From Lasiosphaeria ovina (lineage: Eukaryota; Ascomycota; Sordariomycetes; Sordariales; Lasiosphaeriaceae): a stretch of DNA of 64,000 nucleotides. The position numbers were made by a program, and so were the translations under genes. The notes beneath the pieces are model-generated. The model worked only from the letters and a program-made list of their open reading frames with translations, did no database searches and was not told the DNA's origin. Positions 11,511 through 22,941 of the stretch are shown here, one piece after another (the stretch's first letter is position 1; every line of letters begins with the position of its first letter). Location: the NCBI GenBank assembly GCA_033439765.1, contig JAULSN010000006.1:2418001-2482000 (forward strand), read 5' to 3'.

Positions 11511-13447
11511 TCAAGCTAGGTGATTATCGTCATGCATCAGCGAATATGGGTCGAGTGATAAAAGCCGCTCAATATCACTGCCAAATCGGTTCCGAGAATC
11601 CTCGAATATGCCCAGGTGTTCGGGGGATTGGGGCCAAATAGCCAAGTCGACAAGAGACGAGTTGTTCGGCTGAAAGTCGGAACCGTGGCCGACATCAGCG
11701 GGGAAGCTGTGAGATGCCGTGTATCCACCGGATGTCGGTTCAGCTTCGGAAGCCTTTACGTTACCGGGCCGAGGAGCCGGGCTCTGGAGAGTGTACGATT
11801 GGGGGTTGAAGCTCTGGCCGGCATCTATAGAAAAGCTGAGAGATGCTGCATAATGGTCGGTCTCGGGTTGAGCCCAGAGATTACGCGGGTCAGTGGGTGG
11901 GTGGGTCAGGCCATGAAGATTGATGCTCTGAGAAAGATCGAAAGGATCGAGAGTGCTGTTCCCCTGAGCCATGCTGGCCTCCTCATTGGAATGCCCCGCT
12001 TTCAGCATCGGCGCCTGTTGGTTACCTCCGAAGGCAACGGAAACCCATTGTTCCCAGACGGGGCGAAACTCGGAGAACTTGGCTGTGAGAGCTAGGTCGC
12101 CAGGCCATGTCGCCTTCCAGGACTCGAACAAAAGCTCAAGGCCAGTTCCCCGGAGATAGTTGTTGAGATAACCAGATACCTCTTCCATCGGCTCTTGTGC
12201 GTATGGGGTTTCGCACAATGGCTCGCCTGGGAAAAGTGTTCTGTAGATGGAGTACCACTGATCCTCATGCGATGTGGTCTTGTCAGCACGCTTGCTGATG
12301 GCATCGAGTTTTTCTTTCGCCATGGGGTGCACTGTTCGAAGATGACACTTGACGTGGGATATCTCCTTCAGTTTGACCCAGCATTGCTTTTGCAAGAAGC
12401 CAATGGGCTGGAACTTGGCAAAGGGGCACGCAAACCTGCGGGAGTCTTGCACAGGCGCAGAAATTGCCACAGTATCTCCATCGTCACCGGAATTTCCATC
12501 CTCATCCCCCTCGTCGCTGCCATTGGAGCCATTTGCCTGTCGCTTTCGCTCCTTGGTCCCTTTCTTGAAGCAGTTGGTGCCGCGGACTGTACGGCTTTGT
12601 TCTTGCCTGCTCTTCTTTCTTGCTGGCTGGCTCATTTCTTGTTGGGACTGTGCTCCCCCCAATTCCGACTGCCCGGCTTCGACTGGATTGGAGTCGGGGC
12701 CATCAACACTGTCGTTTACCGTGTATCTAGAGCAACTCTCCCTCGTGCTAGATCCGTCGCTTGTTTGAGTGGTTTTTTTGGATCGAGAATAGAGAGGCTC
12801 TCCGTCAAACAACATTTGGCCAGTTTCAGACCAACCAAACTCCGTGCGCCAAGGGAGACCACGGGAACGGCAGACAGGTACGGAGCTTTGCGGCGCTTCA
12901 CCGTTGGCTACCGTCGGCTCGGATGTTGCATCTGCCGATGTAGCTGCGATGGAATGCCTCGGGGCGGTTGTTACAGTCTCAGCCGAAATGGTGAGAGATG
13001 GTAGCGATGCGTTTAAAGACTGCATGTCGAACACAGCCGAGTGCCGGTTTCGAGCTTCGTGCATGGATATGAGATCATCAGACTCGAATCCGACGGGCCG
13101 GATGCTGGCCGGGACACCGGGGAATTTTGGCGTGAAGGCCAGGGGGTCGTGTGAATCCTCAAGGCCATCTGAGTATGGCGAGGGAGCTGCAGGGTGTTCG
13201 CCGGCCCCCATAAGGGCCTCGTTAATCGAGGCCAGCTCATCCGCCAAGAGTGGTGGCCTGAGAGGCAGAGGCTGTTTCAAGTGTGATCAGTCCATCTTGC
13301 TCTTTTCCTTTGCTCAATTGGTGGCGATGAAAGCCGGGCCATAGTTTGCCTGAACGAACTCACGTCGTGAAAGTTTTTAACAAGAAGGGCATCGCCTTGC
13401 GCGAGGCTGGAAGGCGCCTCGGCTTGCGTGGACGTGTTTGGCGACAT
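11511..13447 (-). CDS. C2H2-type zinc finger nuclear protein
   Basis: Two exons on the minus strand, 13364-13447 (28 codons, MSPNTSTQAEAPSS...) and 11511-13271, joined across a 92 bp GT..AG intron, give 614 residues. The N-terminal half is Ser/Thr-rich and looks disordered. Basic stretches (ARKKSRQEQSR, KKGTKERKRQ) before the finger could be nuclear localisation signals. The finger is at about residues 310-344: FACPFAKFQP, then a Cys after about 12 residues, then HVKCHLRTVHP. This spacing matches a fungal finger type often seen in uncharacterised regulators. The C-terminal 250 residues are Ser/Pro/Gln-rich, as in activation regions. DNA binding is inferred. The frame is intact, unlike the FunK1 remnant downstream. 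Confidence 0.82.
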
Positions 13448-13950
13448 ATTTCGTGACGACCACTGGTCACAAGACTGTTGGTGTTGATACAATGGCAGGC
13501 ACTGTCAGCAAGCCGGACGGTGGTTGGTGGGTGGGTAACTGTTGGTGCCTTGGGAGGACAGGACAGCCAACAGGCGATATTAGGATATGACTTTGGTTGA
13601 CGATTGAAGGAAGATGGGCGCGGGCAGGAAGCTTGTCGGGAGAGAAAAATTCGGGGAACTGGAAAGGGAAAATGACAATGATATACTGGGCTTCCTCAAT
13701 CGCAGGTTTTCTGCGAATGTGAAATCCTTTCGCAGAATTCCTGCGATTACAGCTTCCAGCCCCACCGCCCGCAGCGGGCTGCATTTAGTGGCGGTGATAT
13801 GGACGAACCATTGGTCGAGATCACCATTTGTGAGCCGTGATTGGATGAGGGAAGCTTGGGCCAAAAGAACTGCCATGTATTCATAATTCAGAGCGCCATC
13901 TTTTAAAAGAGGTTAGCGCAGCAGTCTGGGAAACAAGCCAAAGGCCACAA
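13448..13950. other. Intergenic between two minus-strand genes
   Basis: Promoter and leader of the zinc finger gene at 13447 and 3' flank of the DUF1308 gene ending at 13951. Overlapping short open frames show no family motif. Confidence 0.4.
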
Positions 13951-15786
13951 CTACTCCTCGCCCTCGCGATCTTCTTTCGCGTTCACTCGGCGCCCGTAGC
14001 CCTGCTTGTCGTCGTGGCCGACGCCGTCCCACGTCTTCGTGTCGGGCAGCCCGTAGGTGCTGATACCGCGGCCCCAGGTCGTCCAGGGGCTGGTCCACCG
14101 GACCACCTCGGCGGGGACCTGGCCCTCTGCGGACCCGTCCGCCGAGGGCGGCAGCATGGTGCGCCAGTCCTTGGGCTTGTCGCGGTGGATCAGGTAGCCG
14201 CCGAGGTGCCGGTGCCAGATATCGGGCGGGCGCTCGTTCTTCTCCACCGAGCTGGGCGTCCAGTGTCTTGCCAGCGACAGGCGGATTTGCCGCTCGATGC
14301 CGCGGTGGCCCGTGACGGTGGTGAGGCGATTTGCCCATCCGTACAGGTAGACGGAGCGGTTCAGACGAGAGAGGTCGCGCGCCAGGCCGGCTGCCATGGG
14401 TGGGAGCTTGCCGCTAGAAATCAGGGTCTCGGCGTCGGTCATGTCGAGGTCGTCGACAATCTCGACAGGGAGGTGTAGGTCTTCAGGCACGGGGACGTTG
14501 GACCACTTTTGGAATTCCCGTCGGAGCTCTTCCTCGTTGGCGGTGGCAGGGCTGTCGGGCGACGAGGATGGAGGCGGGAGGACTAGAGATGCACGCTGTT
14601 CTTCTGAATGCGTCGAGATGGCTCTAATCAGTTGCTGCAGGTACTGGGCGGCGAAGCGGGTGCACACCAGCTTGCGCCCGCGCAAGACTGGATACAAGAC
14701 AGAGGCAAGAATGTCCTGACGTGGCACTAGCTCGTGGCTGCTGTCCGTCTCGTGGTCGAGAATGGACTTCACTACGATCTGCCGCTGAGCTTCGGGTTGG
14801 AGGGCTACGGGCCCATGATGAAGGTCTGTTACCAATGCGACAAGCACGCTCGGGTCGAGATTCACAGCGGGTGTGACGAGACTGCAGTCATCGCCTATAA
14901 GAGGGTCGCGGCCACCAATCAGAGCCGCAATAGCTGCATCCAGTGGAGGAGGGGCGGCGACGATAAAGGGGCTATTGGCACAGCTGACCGTGACGGAAAC
15001 GTCACCACCGCCCATCTGGCCACGCACATAGGCAATCATCCTGTCGATAACCTCGGACTGGCCTTCACGGAGCCCAGAAAGTACGAGGTGGATGTCGGGG
15101 ATATGGTTCCAGCGCGCCGCCAGGATCAGCTTTTCGATTGAGTCGGCGAACTCGGTATTTGCCAACCCGCCGTCTCCGTGTTCTTTGGAGGCCGATGACC
15201 TCTCGTCGTCGGAGTCGGAGGATTCACTCTCCCAGCCCTCGGCCACGACCTGGTATTCTAGCGTCCTGGAGGAAATTGAGACAAACTTGATCCATGTAGC
15301 GCCGCTGTCGACGACAGCATCGATAGTGACAGGTTTCTCCTGAAACGGCTGGTCCTTGAAGGCAAGCCAGCCGGCCTCGGCGGACACGGCCATACGGGGA
15401 CTCCTGGGGAAGTCCTTGTTGATGTGAACGAGGCCGCGCAACTTTCTGACAACAGCCCATCTGTCGTCCCAACAGCAGCTCTTCATGCCGGCGTATTGAG
15501 CAGGGGCGATGGGAGTCGACGAGGGCAAGGATGAGCCGCCGCGCTGCTTCTGGACGAGTTTGTCGAGGGCGCGTTGCTGCACCCTGAGCAGACTGTTGAG
15601 GCCACCGATGGGTCGAGATGCCTCGGTTGCCGCATGTTGAAGGTGTTGGAGGTCTGCGATGCACGCTTCCCAGCGGGTGATGAGGGCCTCGATGCTGTCG
15701 CTGAGGGCGGCGCCTTCGGTGTCGTGTAGCTCATCGCCAACCTGGCGGCCGGCGACCAGATGACCTCCTTCGTGGTCGACCGTCAT
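13951..15786 (-). CDS. DUF1308 protein (UPF0415/C7orf25 family)
   Basis: An intronless 611-residue frame. An N-terminal helical segment (residues about 25-85) is followed by a region resembling the animal C7orf25 family. The clearest match is VTIDAVVDSGATWIKFVSIS, comparable to the family's conserved D-V-x-x-x-G-x-T-W-x-K motif. The later stretch VNLDPSVLVALVTDLHHG corresponds to the family's DIT-T-LI-x-YVS-x-LS-x-G motif and probably belongs to a PIN-like fold. An acidic serine-rich insert (ESESSDSDDERSS) separates the parts. The molecular function of the family is not established. Start chosen at the ATG 15784-15786, the first in the frame. Confidence 0.85.
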   Translation of the reverse strand: MTVDHEGGHLVAGRQVGDELHDTEGAALSDSIEALITRWEACIADLQHLQHAATEASRPIGGLNSLLRVQQRALDKLVQKQRGGSSLPSSTPIAPAQYAGMKSCCWDDRWAVVRKLRGLVHINKDFPRSPRMAVSAEAGWLAFKDQPFQEKPVTIDAVVDSGATWIKFVSISSRTLEYQVVAEGWESESSDSDDERSSASKEHGDGGLANTEFADSIEKLILAARWNHIPDIHLVLSGLREGQSEVIDRMIAYVRGQMGGGDVSVTVSCANSPFIVAAPPPLDAAIAALIGGRDPLIGDDCSLVTPAVNLDPSVLVALVTDLHHGPVALQPEAQRQIVVKSILDHETDSSHELVPRQDILASVLYPVLRGRKLVCTRFAAQYLQQLIRAISTHSEEQRASLVLPPPSSSPDSPATANEEELRREFQKWSNVPVPEDLHLPVEIVDDLDMTDAETLISSGKLPPMAAGLARDLSRLNRSVYLYGWANRLTTVTGHRGIERQIRLSLARHWTPSSVEKNERPPDIWHRHLGGYLIHRDKPKDWRTMLPPSADGSAEGQVPAEVVRWTSPWTTWGRGISTYGLPDTKTWDGVGHDDKQGYGRRVNAKEDREGEE

Positions 15787-17058
15787 GATAACCGCAAGAA
15801 AATAAGTTTAATGAAATGAGCCCTGTTAAAACGCCAAATGCTGCGCGAAACAAAAGCAGTAACCGGTTGACGAAAATGGAGACATGACGTGGAGTTGAGA
15901 GCCTCTGAAACAAAAATTTCCCGCTAGGTGGAACCAGTCACAGATGGTGCCAGCTGGCAGGTAAAGCACTAGCGCCAGGGCTAGAGTGGACTTGCCGTCG
16001 CATCGGACAGGACGAAAGGAGACATGTCCAGAATCCGAGGTTCATCAATAATTTCCCTATAAAGTGGCATGGCAATTCGGGTCAAAGTCTTTTTTGATTA
16101 GAAAGTTGAACAAGCATCATCTCAGCATAAGTTTGAGGCATTTCTGAAGCTTAGAGATAACCAAGATAAAGCTTGGCACTAGCAGTTAGAGTGATAGCAA
16201 GAGTTCGCTTAGACGACAATATGGATTAAGAGTGGTTTAGTTTTGACGCATGTGGAGGATGACGCTACATCAGATTAACCAATTGATGACTCAGACTGGG
16301 AGACATTTTATGGCACTGGAAATAGAAAAATGCTCGGAGTTGGCGGCTGGTCGTACAGATTTATTGGTGTTTGAGGTGAATTTGCGTGCTGACAGCAGCA
16401 ACACGCAATCGCAGATAAGGCAACGGAGCCAATTGACGAACTGGACTTTGGGTGGCGCGCCACTTCTGGCCGTAGCGCTGATGGCCAAGTCGGTAAGTAC
16501 GACTTTAAACAGACGGATTTGTGGGGAGGTGATTTCCGACAAGATGGGACGGGTCCGGGCTCAGGGTTCGGATCTGCGTGGCCGGATCGTCTGGATCCGG
16601 GCAGGTCCTCGAAACGACCTTTGTAGAGTGGCGCAGCGGCCGCAATATGTGGAAAGCGGCCGCTCAGCCCTAGGCGGTCCGCAAAACCAACTGATCCTGT
16701 TGGACCGTTCCAGACGTTCAAAGGGGCGCTGCATTGGGCGTAGGCCCGTCTTGGCACCACCAACGTGCAGAGGGGCCCAAACGGGGCATTATTACAGGCT
16801 GGACGAGCCCAGCGCGCCCACGCCAAACCGCCAGCTCCCAAGCCCGCCTGAGTTGTGCCCCCCAAACGCGGCGGATTTGGCTGCATGTGGCGCGCTGCCA
16901 GTCCTTCGTAAAGGGCATCCAGCCCGGCACTACTCCGTGCAGCCAGCCAGCCCATTCATTTCCAATTTCTGGTCCCCCAGCCCGCACGCGGCTTTCCCTC
17001 CCCTCTCACGTCAACGACGACCTTGGATATTCACAGATCCACGGATCCGACGGCCAAA
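15787..17058. other. Intergenic, divergent promoter region
   Basis: Lies between the divergent DUF1308 and syntaxin genes. The left half is AT-rich; the right half is GC-rich with two GCGGCCGC sites near 16636 and 16660. Long open frames here (for example 16250-17353 plus) have no recognisable motif and run into the syntaxin gene in the wrong frame. No gene supported. Confidence 0.5.
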
Positions 17059-18213
17059 ATGTCGTACAACAATCAGTACGGCAACCAGTACAGCAGCCAG
17101 TACGCCGCCCCGGACGGCCCTGATTCAACGGTCCACTACCATGGCTCACCCCATGCACAGGTGCGTTCCCCCGCGACGACGGACGGCGCCGGAACCGCCG
17201 GATTCGGCGTCAATTCGTCCCCAATTGATTTTCTCTTTCGCTCCAAACACACCAAAACTAACCATGTCCTCTGCGCACAGGACCAGCACGAGATGCAGCC
17301 TTTCGTGCACGCGCAGGAAGACCCTAGCGTGCTGCCGACCAGCGAGTTCCTGAACCGGGTGCAGCACACGCGGACCGAGATCCGGCGGCTGGGCGACGAG
17401 GTGCAGCAGCTGGCGGGGCTGCACCAGCGCGCGCTGGCCAACGCCGACAGCAGCGCGAGCAGCCCGGAGCGGCAGCAGCTCGACTACCTAGCCGCCGCGA
17501 CGCAGCAGCGCAGCGGCGAGGTGCGCGAGCTGATCCGCGCGCTGCGCGCCGACGCCGAGCACACGCAGGACGCCGGCGCCTTCAAGATCAAGCGCGGCCA
17601 GGTCGAGAGCCTCGGCGCCGACTTCCGCACCGAGCTGCGCCGCCAGCTCGACGAGGAGAACCGCTACCGCGACGCCTGCCGCGGCCAGATCACCCGCCAG
17701 TTCCGCATCGTCAACCCCGACGCCACCGACGACGAGGTGCGCGCCGCTGCTGACAGGGACTGGGACAACGAGGGCGTCTTTCAGGCTGCGGTATGATTTC
17801 CCCCCCCCCCCCCCCTCCCCCCCCTGAAAACTCGAAAGAGAAAGAGAGACTGACAAACCAAAAAGCTCCGCACCAACCGCTCCGCCGAGGCCACGGCCGT
17901 GCTGGGCGCCGTGCGGGCGCGCCACACGGAGCTGGTCAACATCGAGCGCACCATCCGCGAGCTGATGCAGCTGTTCCAGGACCTCGACACGCTCGTCGTC
18001 CAGCAGAGCGCCACCATCGTGCAGGTGGCCGAGCAGGCGCACCGCGCCAACGACGACCTCGAGAAGGGCGCCGAGCACGTCCGCGGCGCCACCGGCATCG
18101 TCCGCCACACCCGCAAGCTCAAGTGGTGGTGTCTGCTGGTCGTCGTGCTCATCATCCTCATCATCGCGCTGGCGGTGGGCCTGGCGGTCGGGTTGAGGAA
18201 GGCGACTTCGTGA
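17059..18213 (+). CDS. Plasma-membrane syntaxin (Qa-SNARE, Sso1/Psy1 type)
   Basis: Drives fusion of secretory vesicles with the plasma membrane. Three exons: 17059-17160, 17281-17790 and 17866-18213, giving 319 residues. The N-terminal Tyr/Gln-rich tail is followed by the Habc three-helix region (about residues 50-185). The SNARE helix is about residues 215-275: HTELVNIERTIRELMQLFQD continues into LDTLVVQQ, with the zero-layer glutamine in LFQDLD. A C-terminal membrane anchor (WWCLLVVVLIILIIALAVG) ends with a short basic tail. The length and layout match fungal Sso proteins. Intron 2 carries a long C run. The role in secretion of hyphal enzymes is established for the family, not tested here. 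Confidence 0.94.
17800..17824 (+). repeat. Poly-C tract in syntaxin intron 2
   Basis: Sixteen C, one T, then eight C inside the intron 17791-17865. Length may vary between isolates or reads. Confidence 0.85.
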
Positions 18214-18568
18214 GTGGTGGTGGTGGGCGCTGCAGGCCCGGTTCGGACTGGGTGGGTGTCATGTGTGGGTTCGGAACCTTGAAAAAATTGGACATTAGGG
18301 GCATCTTGCTTGGACAGGTAATGGACTCTGCACGGAATGGTAACTGGGTGTATATATAGTGTAATCTCGTCGTAATTTGATGGCATCTTTTTCGAATCAA
18401 CCATTTCCCGCTCTTGCTCAGTCTCTAGGTAATCGGTGTCCATATAATTACCATGGGTAATTCTATCGTTCTGTGTTAATTGGGCCGGTTGTACTTCGAA
18501 GTCCGCCATGTGGCTGTGGGTCATCATAAACTCATGGAAGGAGTATTCCGGGGGCTCACTGTCACGCC
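18214..18568. other. Intergenic, syntaxin 3' flank
   Basis: 3' flank of the syntaxin gene with TATATATAG near 18350. No gene seen. Confidence 0.4.
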
Positions 18569-20770
18569 ATGGGTGACTCCAACTGCTCTGGCTCATCGCC
18601 CAGCTCGCGGCCTGGGGGCCCGACGACACTGTCCTGGCTGGAACCGCTCGTGCCTCACACAATAAATAGGTCTTACCTTTACAGAAATTCTCCCCAGCCG
18701 GACGAGGACTCGCGAGATTTCCTCTGCCAAAGATGCGCGCAAGCTAACCCCCGGAGACAATCAGACTCGGAATTTGAAACTGAATTCGTCAACAGGAGCG
18801 GGGAGCTTGCCGAAATTACCCACCCGGCTTACTATGCCTGCGGCATAATCCGTCAAGCTGTCCTGGAGCAATGGGGCGAGGCGTCTGGTGTGCTGTCCAT
18901 CCATGTGGAAAGTATCCCAAGGTGGATCAGGCGCCATAGTCGTGGTGAAATCACCCCTGGGCGGGCTGGCCAGTACGATAGCGAACAAACGAAAGCACGG
19001 TTTGAACTAGCCACTACAGACGAGCTGAGCCTCCACTGCTATGCATGTGGGCGATCCCTGTGTTCCTCTCGTGCACTTCCTTTGACCTGCCACGTTCGTC
19101 TAATTAGCTAACATTAGAAAAAATAGCTATGCCGTGCTCCGTGGGTTTCTTTGACCCACGGCCCGAAACACATGCGGTGGGTAGCAGCCACACGTTCATG
19201 GAGGCGGTCAACTGGATCAAGGACTGTGAAAAACACGGCTGCGGCGATTTTGAAGCTCGTCGGCCGCTTCCTACACGGGTACTAGAACCCGACCTAGACA
19301 CCGGGCGAGCCCGGGTTGGTCTGTCCGGGTGGAAGCCTAGGGCGGTACACCTGCTTGAGTCATTGCTGGGGAGGTCATCAGCCGTTGCGGACAACAAAAA
19401 CCACACTGAAAGCCTCTGCAACCGAAGGCATAAACCTGTCCGGCATGCCAAAAACATACCGGGACGCCATCACCTTTACCGTCAAGCTCGGCATCCAATA
19501 CATATGTATTGACTCTCTATGCATTGTGTAGGACGATGAGGCTGATTGGCAGCACGAATCCGGAACCATGGCAGACGTTTTCGCAAACACGACTCTGACA
19601 ATCGCGGCTACATCGTCCGCAAACTGTGACGAGGGCTTCCTCTCCGACGACGAACCCACCCGAATCTCCATCCGGGGAGTGACTGCCTCTGGCCAAGTGT
19701 TCCACGTTCTTGCTGGTCCAAATATCCAACTTCGAGCCATGTACCCACTGCCGGTGGAGAGCGCCCCAACGACTGTCAAGGCCGAGTGGCCCCTGCTAAG
19801 TCGTGGCTGGGTCCTGCAAGAGCGGCTCTTGTCGCCACGCACTCTTCACATGACGGCAAGGGAAATCATGTGGGAGTGTGGTAGGAGAACGAAGAGCCAG
19901 AGCCATGGATCAGTGATCTTTTATGACTTACAAAGACCGTTTCCGCCCCCGCCCCCCGAGCCAAACCACTCTGAACTGAGCCCCCTGTGGGTCGCGTGGT
20001 ACGAGGTCATCACCGAGTATTCAAGGTTGGATCTCTCCGTCCCCTCCGACAAGCTACCTGCCATCTCAGGCGTTGCCAAACGCATGGCTGCTGCACGTCC
20101 CGGCGTGCAATACTTGGCGGGGCTGTGGGAGGACTCTCTTGTCTGCGACCTCTGGTATCTCGACATGTACGCGTGGGATCCGGAAAAAGAGAAAAGGCTG
20201 AGCAAGGGCAGCCCAGTCATCCAAGATAGGGCCCCCTCCTGGTCTTGGGCATCCCGCGACATGTATCTCAGGTTTGCTGGTCTGGAAGAATATGCGAATG
20301 GGTTTGAGCCTTTGATCGAAATACTAGGCATTGAATGCGAGCCAGGCACAACAGATCCCACCGGGTCAGTCCTAGCAGGGAGCAGCCTTACAGCCAAGGG
20401 CCAGGCAATCGACGTTGAGATCGGTGAGGACCATTCGCGGAGACTTGTACATCATCGAAGGTTTTCACTCACAAGCCCAGAGATTGAACGATTCATTCGT
20501 CAGTCCGAAGAGAAGGGCGCAATTCTCGAGGTTGAAATTGACTTGGATGATCGCTCACATCCAACATGCCAACCCTATGAGAGACCAGGCCAGACAAACA
20601 AGCTTCTGTGTCTAGCAGTGGCATGGGCGGGCCCAACATCTCGCCACACGGATGACCTAGCCGGAAGAGGTCCGGGATCTGTTGTGGGAACAAAATACTT
20701 CCTGCTTCTACAACCTGTTGGCTTGCCGTCAGACACGACGGCCATGACTTACCAACGGGTAGGGTTATAG
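18569..20770 (+). pseudogene. HET-domain protein, broken
   Basis: HET domains act in heterokaryon incompatibility and related cell death. Exon 1 is read as 18569-19046, with an intron 19047-19126 (branch-like GCTAAC) and then exon 2. Recognisable HET blocks are LPTRVLEPD, RYTCLSHCWGG, MPKTYRDAITF, YICIDSLCIV followed by DDEADWQHE, and MADVFANTTLTIAATSS. Two lesions interrupt it: a +1 frameshift near 19325 just before the CLSHCWG block, and an in-frame TAG at 19529-19531 exactly where the family has a conserved Gln (CAG to TAG, a CpA transition as in RIP). The remaining 400 residues downstream are open, including the PSWSWAS block. The start at 18569 and the exon 1 boundary are less certain. 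Confidence 0.85.
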
Positions 20771-21028
20771 GGAGCAAGGATGTTAGACCAGAGTCCGGAT
20801 CGGTCTTCAACATTGTTTGGCGGCGATGGCCGAGTAATGGTCCTGCGTATAATATAAAATCGGCCAGCTCTGGACACTAGTTAGTTGAGGCTCCGGAAGG
20901 GGGGGGGAGCATTTCTTTCTGTTCACAAGCAAGGAATCTCGTTTTTAGCTCATAATTATTAGTGTAAAAATTAAACACCCCTTTCACACACCTCTCACCT
21001 CTGGCCCAAAGTAGTGCCCTAGAGAGTA

Positions 21029-22507
21029 TCACTGCTGCCCCAGACTCTCCATCCTCTTGTCCAGCCACGCACCAAACCCCACAAACATGGCCGCGCGAGG
21101 GAAGCGACCGCAGAACTCCCTCAGCAAGGCGTACCTCTCTCGCACCAACTGGTCCTCGCCCAGCTCGGGGTGCACATCACGGATGGCCGTCGTAACCTTC
21201 TTCAAACACACTGGACAGAAGTACGGCGGCTGCCTGCCGTCCTCGGCGATGTGCCCCGTGCCCTGCATGACGCAGGCATAGTACACGCAGTGGCCGAGAC
21301 AGAAGCAATGCGCCAGCTCGTGCGCGACCGTCCTGACGACGCGTGATAGCCACAGGCCATAGAGATCTGTCTTCTTCCTGCCGCGCCGCGCCGCGCAGAC
21401 CGCCTTGACGGCCGCACCAAGCGGCGTCGCCTCCACCACCACCACCACTGGCTCACTGCCGGTCAAATCGACCACCTCCACGGGCTGCACCTTCCGCCTC
21501 TTGGCCCCCCGCCGCCCTCCATCTGACACCTCCCCGTCAAGACCAAGACCACCACCATCCTCCACCGCCCCCTCCCCGCGCAGCACGGCCTGCACAAAGT
21601 CCCGACAGTGCGACGCCGGCCAGGCGTGCTCGCGCTCAACACTGAACGGATCGCGATACGCCGCAACGCTGCCGTCGTCGTCGTCGTCCAGCGCCGGGTG
21701 GTAGCGCGCGGCGGACACGACGCAGACGCGCGACCCGCCGTACGCGCGCCCGCAGCAGAACGCGTCGGCCGCGTCCTCGAACAGGTCGTGCTCGGTGGCG
21801 AGCACGACGGCGTACGCGTCTGCGGGCAGGGTCTTGAGGGCCGCGTCGAGGACGTCTTTCAGCTGCAGCTGGTGCGAGAAGGCGCCGTCGGGGCACGTGC
21901 GGACGCGGATCCGCGTGGCGGACTTGGCGGTGCCGATCTGTAGGCCGACGTACGAGGGGGTGGGGTCTTCATTGGCCGTGTTTTCGTTTTTGTTTTTGTC
22001 GTAGGCGACGAAAGAGACGGCGTCGGGCAGCAGCTTGACCTGCAGCGGGTGGTAGAAGGCCTGCAGGTAGGCGAGCACGTCGGCCGGCTTAGGGGGCGGC
22101 GTCTTCTTGGACGCGGCGGTGCAGGACGGCTTGGAGGGCGTGGCCCACGTCTTCATGAAGGACGCGCTGGGCGAGACGGTCGGCACGGGGGCCACGTAGA
22201 GGGTCTTGCGCTGCGGCGTGACGGGGTTGCGCCACGGCTCGCGGAGCCACGACCGCAGGCTCTGCGGCGCCTTGTCGTCGCCGCTGGCGAGCCCGTCGTC
22301 GGGGAGGAGCAGCGGGCCGGGGAATGTGTAGTCTAGCTCATTGATGAGATTCTGTGCCGGGCCGTCGTGAGCCACGATGGACCCGGACGGTGTCGCTGCG
22401 GCCAGCCTTTTGGCGAGCGATGGCCGCACAAAACGCGCTTTGGCGGCGTGGCCCGATACGTCGACTTGGAGTTGGGAATGGGCGCACAGGGCTTGTTGGG
22501 CGGGCAT
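21029..22507 (-). CDS. Archaemetzincin-type zinc metalloprotease (peptidase family M54)
   Basis: An intronless 492-residue frame. The catalytic core near the C-terminus shows the full family pattern: HELAHCFCLGHC (residues 396-407), then YYACVMQ and, after the expected gap, CPVC. This is the archaemetzincin signature, with the catalytic Glu in HELAH and a second, four-cysteine zinc site. Upstream blocks such as LPADAYAVVLATEHDLFED and the AFCCGRAYGGSRVCVVS stretch match the central domain. The N-terminal 130 residues and an acidic insert with KRRKVQPVEVVDL are fungal additions; the basic run could be a nuclear signal. The substrate of this family is unknown in fungi. Confidence 0.92.
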   Translation of the reverse strand: MPAQQALCAHSQLQVDVSGHAAKARFVRPSLAKRLAAATPSGSIVAHDGPAQNLINELDYTFPGPLLLPDDGLASGDDKAPQSLRSWLREPWRNPVTPQRKTLYVAPVPTVSPSASFMKTWATPSKPSCTAASKKTPPPKPADVLAYLQAFYHPLQVKLLPDAVSFVAYDKNKNENTANEDPTPSYVGLQIGTAKSATRIRVRTCPDGAFSHQLQLKDVLDAALKTLPADAYAVVLATEHDLFEDAADAFCCGRAYGGSRVCVVSAARYHPALDDDDDGSVAAYRDPFSVEREHAWPASHCRDFVQAVLRGEGAVEDGGGLGLDGEVSDGGRRGAKRRKVQPVEVVDLTGSEPVVVVVEATPLGAAVKAVCAARRGRKKTDLYGLWLSRVVRTVAHELAHCFCLGHCVYYACVMQGTGHIAEDGRQPPYFCPVCLKKVTTAIRDVHPELGEDQLVRERYALLREFCGRFPRAAMFVGFGAWLDKRMESLGQQ

Positions 22508-22941
22508 TTTGATGATGTTGTATCTCTGGTAGAGTGAAAAGAGTGTTTTGGGTAAGAAGTGTGGTTAAGAGGTCATCGACACTTTTAATCTTGGGAGTTT
22601 GGATTTGAAAAAAAAAAAAGGCGACAGAGTGGCGTCGTACAAGCGCGCCCAGGCAGCAGCGTCGGCTGAATGCATCAGTTGAACCCTAACCCTCCTCACA
22701 CGAACATATAAAAGCGCTGCTTTGCGTCACAACAAACGGAATTGATGACCATTATCCATTTAATCATGGAAAATACGAGTTGTGAAAGTAACTAGGCGCA
22801 TATCAGACCCGTTGTGGGTGTTGGGGTAACCCTCGTCCCAATCTTGTCCACTTCCTTCTTCCGCTCCCAGATATTACCCAGCAGTGAATAGCTTCCGAAA
22901 GTCTAGCCAGTATCCCGCTCGTTCCTTCTCAAACTGCCTTC
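22508..22941. other. Intergenic
   Basis: Promoter of the archaemetzincin gene, with a poly-A run near 22609-22619, and 3' flank of the next gene. No gene seen. Confidence 0.4.

Noticed and set aside
12195..13004. 269-codon plus-strand frame opposite the zinc finger gene
   Set aside because: Antisense of a 587-codon exon that carries a recognisable zinc finger.
16250..17353. 367-codon plus-strand frame upstream of the syntaxin gene
   Set aside because: No motif, and runs through the syntaxin exon 1 and intron in another frame.
17488..18108. Minus-strand Val/Gly/Leu-rich frame opposite the syntaxin
   Set aside because: Mirror of the syntaxin helical coding region.
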